Shown here: positions 5,532 through 8,082 of the stretch, piece by piece
Layout: every line of letters starts with the position of its first letter
How positions within the stretch are numbered: the stretch's first letter is position 1
NCBI GenBank assembly: GCA_964347765.1
Contig: CAYGAG010000068.1
Span: 1 to 8,082 of the forward strand
Reading direction: 5' to 3'
From: CAYGAG01 sp964347765
GTDB taxonomy: Archaea > Thermoproteota > Bathyarchaeia > Bathyarchaeales > Bathycorpusculaceae
Length of the DNA stretch: 8,082 bases
Notes under the pieces: model-generated
Databases searched by the model: none
What the model was told of the DNA's origin: nothing
Seen by the model: only the letters and a program-made list of their open reading frames with translations
Translations under genes and position numbers: made by a program

Positions 5532-7118
5532 ATGAAGAAGATATCCAGAGGAACAATGATGACGCTACTTTTGAGTAGCATGGTAATGGTTGCATTCAAC
5601 ATTCAAGCAGCAGTCTCGCCGGAACCTCCTGAGACAGAATGGGAATGGACATATGGAGACGTAGGCCAGGATCAGCTTAGCTGTGTTATACAGTGTAGTG
5701 ATGGTGGCTACGTGTTGGCAGGCAGCACATGGTCTTTTGGTGCTGGTGGAGTGGATATGTGGATGGCTAAGATCGACTCCGCCAGAAATATAATGTGGAG
5801 CAGACCATACGGAGATGCTGGTCATGATGGTCTTGGTCTGCATGGGTGCGTGAAGACTATGGATGGCGGGTATGCTTTGGCAGGGTACACTGAATCTTAT
5901 GGTGCAGGGGGTAGAGACGTTTGGCTGGTGAAGACCGACGCTGATGGCAATATGGAGTGGGACGAAACATATGGAAGAGCAGGCTGGGAAGAGGCTATAT
6001 CTCTGATCCAAACGGATGACGAGGGATATGCAATGGCAGGATACACGGAGTCCTTCGGTGCCGGCGGCGCTGATTTCTGGCTAATCAAGACCGACTCGTC
6101 TGGAATCGAGGAGTGGAACCGAACATATGGAGGAGTGTATAGTGATTGGGCGTTTTCTCTGATTCGGACAAGCGATGGGGGCTTTGCTATGACGGGCTGG
6201 AAACAGTCCTATGCAGGTGCAGGCCCGCATCGTGGAAGAGATGCATGGTTGGTTAAGACCAACTCCACCGGAGACATGGAATGGAACCAATCATACGGCG
6301 AAGCTGGTTATGCAGATGATCAGGGATACTCTGTTACGCAGACAGACGATGGAGGATACGCAATAGCAGGTCACACTAGATCTTTCGGCGCCGCGAGATA
6401 TGATTGGCTCCTGTTGAGAACCGACAGCTTGGGGAATCTGCGATGGGCCCCCATGATTTATGGGGGAGCGTATGATGACTATGCTCATTTCATCAGACAG
6501 ACTGGCGATGAAGGGTTTTTGATAGTCGGTGTCACTCAGGTTTCTTCTGTCGGTGGTAGCTTTGATGGTTGGCTCATGAAAACGGACTCAACTGGACAGA
6601 TAGAATGGGACCAGACTTTTGGAGAAGCAGACGTGCGGGATGGCTTGAATCGGGTGATTGAGACGGCAGACGGCGGGTATGCTTTGGCTGGATCCAAAGG
6701 TGGTCCTTTCTTAGGGAGTGGAGACTTTGACTTTTGGCTGATAAAACTTGCGCCAGAAGAGATTCCCGCAACGGTTGACATTGATCCGAACACTTTGAAT
6801 TTGAAGAGCAAGGATGAATTCGTTACCGCATATGTAGAGTTGCCTGAGGGCTATGATGTGGCAGACATTGTTCTCGAAACAGTTTACTTGGACGGCATTC
6901 CAGCCGTGACAGATCCCGTCTACGGGTTCGTCAAAAATCAAAAATCCTACCTGTTTGACCGGGACGGCGATGGCACTACAGAGACTCGCATGGTCAAGTT
7001 TGACAGACAAGCAGTAATAGCTCTGCTAAGCGTTGGTGAAGCCACGCTAACTATAACTGGAGAAGTCAATAGCACCCGCTTCGAAGGCAGCGACACGATC
7101 AAGGTAGTATGCGAATAA
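5532..7118 (+). CDS. secreted seven-repeat beta-propeller-like protein
   Basis: A 528-residue exported protein. Residues 1-27 are a signal peptide. Residues 36-405 hold seven degenerate repeats of 50-55 residues with the consensus W-x-TYG-x-x-G-x-D ... QT-x-DGGYALAGYT-x-SFGAGG-x-D-x-WL-x-KTD-x-x-G-x-x-EW, a pattern found in many exported bacterial and archaeal proteins of unknown function. Seven units fit one closed seven-bladed propeller. Residues 412-528 form a separate beta-rich domain beginning ATVDIDPNTLNLKSK, with a possible calcium-binding loop DRDGDGTTE (476-484). I recall this domain at the C-terminus of archaeal secreted proteins. Unlike the Kelch neighbour it has no membrane anchor, so it is probably released or held non-covalently. 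The ATG has TAGGAGA upstream. No catalytic residues are apparent; a binding role is inferred. Confidence 0.85.
   Translation: MKKISRGTMMTLLLSSMVMVAFNIQAAVSPEPPETEWEWTYGDVGQDQLSCVIQCSDGGYVLAGSTWSFGAGGVDMWMAKIDSARNIMWSRPYGDAGHDGLGLHGCVKTMDGGYALAGYTESYGAGGRDVWLVKTDADGNMEWDETYGRAGWEEAISLIQTDDEGYAMAGYTESFGAGGADFWLIKTDSSGIEEWNRTYGGVYSDWAFSLIRTSDGGFAMTGWKQSYAGAGPHRGRDAWLVKTNSTGDMEWNQSYGEAGYADDQGYSVTQTDDGGYAIAGHTRSFGAARYDWLLLRTDSLGNLRWAPMIYGGAYDDYAHFIRQTGDEGFLIVGVTQVSSVGGSFDGWLMKTDSTGQIEWDQTFGEADVRDGLNRVIETADGGYALAGSKGGPFLGSGDFDFWLIKLAPEEIPATVDIDPNTLNLKSKDEFVTAYVELPEGYDVADIVLETVYLDGIPAVTDPVYGFVKNQKSYLFDRDGDGTTETRMVKFDRQAVIALLSVGEATLTITGEVNSTRFEGSDTIKVVCE
5637..6746 (+). repeat. seven coding tandem repeats of about 156 bp
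   Basis: The seven propeller units begin near residues 36, 89, 143, 195, 251, 305 and 359 of the 528-residue protein. The protein motif is well kept (GGYALAG, FGAGG, WLxKTD), while the DNA has diverged between units, so the repeats are old rather than recently amplified. The fourth unit carries a small insertion (AGPHRGR, about 230-236) and the sixth has a degenerate outer strand. Confidence 0.75.
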
Positions 7119-7132
7119 ACCGGAACGACAAT

Positions 7133-7150
7133 CCCTTCCCTTTTTCTCTC
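7133..7150 (+). terminator. pyrimidine-rich terminator of the propeller gene
   Basis: CCCTTCCC followed by TTTTTCTCTC begins 15 bases after the stop codon, a typical archaeal T-rich termination tract. A small hairpin, ATGCGT/ACGCAT with a TTGT loop (7151-7166), follows immediately; it is too far from any later T run to act as a bacterial-type terminator. Confidence 0.42.
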
Positions 7151-7254
7151 ATGCGTTTGTACGCATCAACCGCTTATGCATCCATCATGGTCTCTGGGAC
7201 CTAGATCCCGGAACAGAAATAGAACTTTCTTCTATATTTTTTCTTAACTCAAAT

Positions 7255-7262
7255 CTTATAAG
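7255..7262 (+). promoter_or_regulatory. TATA box of the truncated paralogue
   Basis: CTTATAAG lies 48 bases before the ATG at 7310. A start about 25 bases downstream would leave a leader of roughly 25 bases containing TTAGGAGAGAG as ribosome site. The broken gene therefore appears to keep an intact promoter and translation start. Confidence 0.45.
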
Positions 7263-7309
7263 TGCATAGCTATGATACGTATGGCTTCTAGAAATTAGGA
7301 GAGAGAAGA

Positions 7310-7570
7310 ATGAAGAGAATACTCTCTACATCAGTCCTTACACTGATGATGTGTGTATCAATGATGACTTTCAACATCCAATTGGCAGGGTCTTCAGTCC
7401 CACCCGCAACGGAGTGGGCTGGAACATATGGAGAGGCAAGCGATGAGCGGGGGCAAGATATTGTTGCGACGAGCGATGGAGGGTACGTGATAGTAGGCTG
7501 GACGGAGTCTGTTGGTGCGGGAGGTAAAAGAGGGGGTTTGCGGGGGATATCTCCAGCCTCTAGGTCCTAA
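7310..7570 (+). pseudogene. 5' fragment of a propeller protein paralogue
   Basis: The frame encodes 86 residues: a signal peptide (1-27), then the first part of one propeller unit, TEWAGTYGEASDERG followed by TSDGGYVIVGWTESVGAGG (ending at residue 72). This aligns residue for residue with the start of the 528-residue protein encoded at 5532, and the leader (GAAATTAGGAGAGAGAAG) also resembles that gene's leader, so both are duplicates. After residue 72, near position 7525, the expected D-x-WL-x-KTD continuation is missing in all three plus-strand frames. The next 14 residues are arginine- and glycine-rich with no resemblance to the family. The break is therefore a replacement or deletion, not a simple frameshift. 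A short secreted peptide could still be made. Confidence 0.7.
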
Positions 7571-7600
7571 ATACTTTTTGCCTTGGAGTTTATGTTTGGG
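7526..7600. other. sequence beyond the paralogue breakpoint
   Basis: Immediately after homology to the propeller family ends, the sequence turns G-rich (AGAGGGGGTTTGCGGGGG). A near-palindrome, GGGGATATCTCC (7543-7554), follows, and then a short T run at 7574-7578. Its composition differs from both flanking genes. It may be the edge of an inserted or rearranged segment. A minus-strand frame (LGPRGWRYPPQTPSF) crosses it, but I could not connect this to a gene start. Confidence 0.3.
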
Positions 7601-7675
7601 TTGTTTGGTCTGTAGAAGTGTTGCTTTTGTTTGCTTATTGCTTATGTACGGAAGAGGACATATTCTTTTTTTCCG

Positions 7676-7683
7676 TTATATAT
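7676..7683 (+). promoter_or_regulatory. TATA box of the partial membrane protein gene
   Basis: TTATATAT is a strong archaeal-type TATA element. A start about 25-30 bases downstream, near 7707, gives a leader of about 50 bases before the ATG at 7757. Confidence 0.5.
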
Positions 7684-7701
7684 GAGCCATTGGAGTCTAT
7701 C

Positions 7702-7726
7702 TCTTATAGAGGTTTCTTCTATAGGA
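7702..7726 (+). other. leader hairpin before the membrane protein gene
   Basis: TCTTATAGA and TCTATAGGA form a nine-pair stem with one G-U pair and a seven-base loop. It lies near the predicted transcription start and about 17 bases before the ribosome site AGGTGAT, so it could influence translation or be an operator. It is A/T-rich and may be fortuitous. Confidence 0.28.
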
Positions 7727-7756
7727 TTGGAGAGAGATCATAAGGTGATGGTATCG

Positions 7757-8082
7757 ATGAAGAAGGGGATAGGTGTCTGGGTTTTCGGGTTTTTGACTTT
7801 TCTTGCGGCTTTGCATACTTTTGACGCCTATCTTTCGTTGATGTCTGGAGAAGCAAGTCGTCTTCTAGAGCTCTATGCGATTAGCCATGTGTTGATTGCT
7901 ATAGATGTAGGTGTGTATTTCTGGGGATCTTTGAGCTTAGCTTTCGTTTTTCTAGGTGCCACCAGCCTTATCGCGTGTCACAACCCTATCATGGCTCTTT
8001 ACAACAAGATTCTGGCTGATATCGAGTTTGCCGAGGGCGATATTGACAAGGCTAGTGAGACTGAGACGAGTTTGCTGGATAT
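7757..8082 (+). CDS. membrane protein with two helices, 3' end outside window
   Basis: The frame is open from the ATG at 7757 to the end of the window, giving the first 108 residues. Residues 5-28 (GIGVWVFGFLTFLAALHTFD) and about 53-74 (VYFWGSLSLAFVFLGATSLIA) are hydrophobic helices, joined by a segment of about 25 residues with some hydrophobic character. The visible end (LYNKILADIEFAEGDIDKASETETSLLD) is acidic and helical, possibly the start of a cytoplasmic coiled coil. The ATG is favoured over in-frame ATG 7748 because AGGTGAT sits seven bases ahead of it. It resembles a two-helix membrane family with a charged tail that I associate with uncultivated archaea, but I cannot name a function; a sensor or adaptor would be a guess. 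Confidence 0.7.
   Translation, partial: MKKGIGVWVFGFLTFLAALHTFDAYLSLMSGEASRLLELYAISHVLIAIDVGVYFWGSLSLAFVFLGATSLIACHNPIMALYNKILADIEFAEGDIDKASETETSLLD

Noticed and set aside
413..7282. Palindrome ATACGTAT upstream of both the exported protein gene (413-420) and the truncated paralogue (7275-7282)
   Set aside because: Only two copies, at different distances from the start codons, and absent from the other surface-protein promoters.
7197..7567. Nine-base inverted repeat GGACCTAGA / TCTAGGTCC around the truncated paralogue
   Set aside because: The arms are too short for significance across 370 bases and no target duplication or transposase accompanies them.
1..8082. CRISPR array, tRNA, rRNA or insertion sequence
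   Set aside because: I found no regularly spaced direct repeats, cloverleaf-like sequence, rRNA-like sequence or transposase in the window.

Overview
The window most likely comes from an archaeal chromosome, and an uncultivated Thermoproteota/Bathyarchaeia-like lineage is my best guess. Three things suggest this. TATA-like boxes with Shine-Dalgarno leaders precede several genes. The Kelch-type surface protein ends in a single hydrophobic helix with a Lys/Arg-rich tail, of a kind I recall from that lineage. The ABC-ATPase/acetyltransferase fusion resembles a family I know mainly from archaea. This assignment is inference; the window holds no rRNA, tRNA or housekeeping marker.

Layout. Positions 118-375 (minus) encode a small exported protein with an NPQPEPP motif just after its signal peptide. 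Positions 556-3736 (minus) hold a tightly packed four-gene operon. In transcription order it encodes a helix-turn-helix plus coiled-coil protein, two small proteins that both begin with a KRLEKLE-type coiled coil, and a 638-residue protein joining a ParB-like domain, a complete soluble ABC ATPase and a GNAT acetyltransferase. The genes overlap or abut, so they are probably co-transcribed. The small genes resemble the head of a viral packaging/replication module, but no large terminase, capsid or integrase gene is present here. This operon is the best candidate for an undescribed system.

Positions 3737-4076 form a divergent intergenic region with two inverted repeats, one overlapping the probable TATA box of the minus-strand operon. 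To the right, all genes are on the plus strand. They are a secreted, membrane-anchored five-repeat Kelch protein (4077-5231); a tiny ribbon-helix-helix protein with no ATG start (5319-5441); a secreted seven-repeat propeller-like protein with a C-terminal beta domain (5532-7118); a truncated paralogue of that protein (7310-7570); and the start of a two-helix membrane protein running off the window (from 7757).

How it fits together. The right half looks like a cell-surface region with a duplicated and then broken propeller gene. The left operon appears to be an accessory module of mobile-element origin. I see no functional link between the two halves beyond adjacency.
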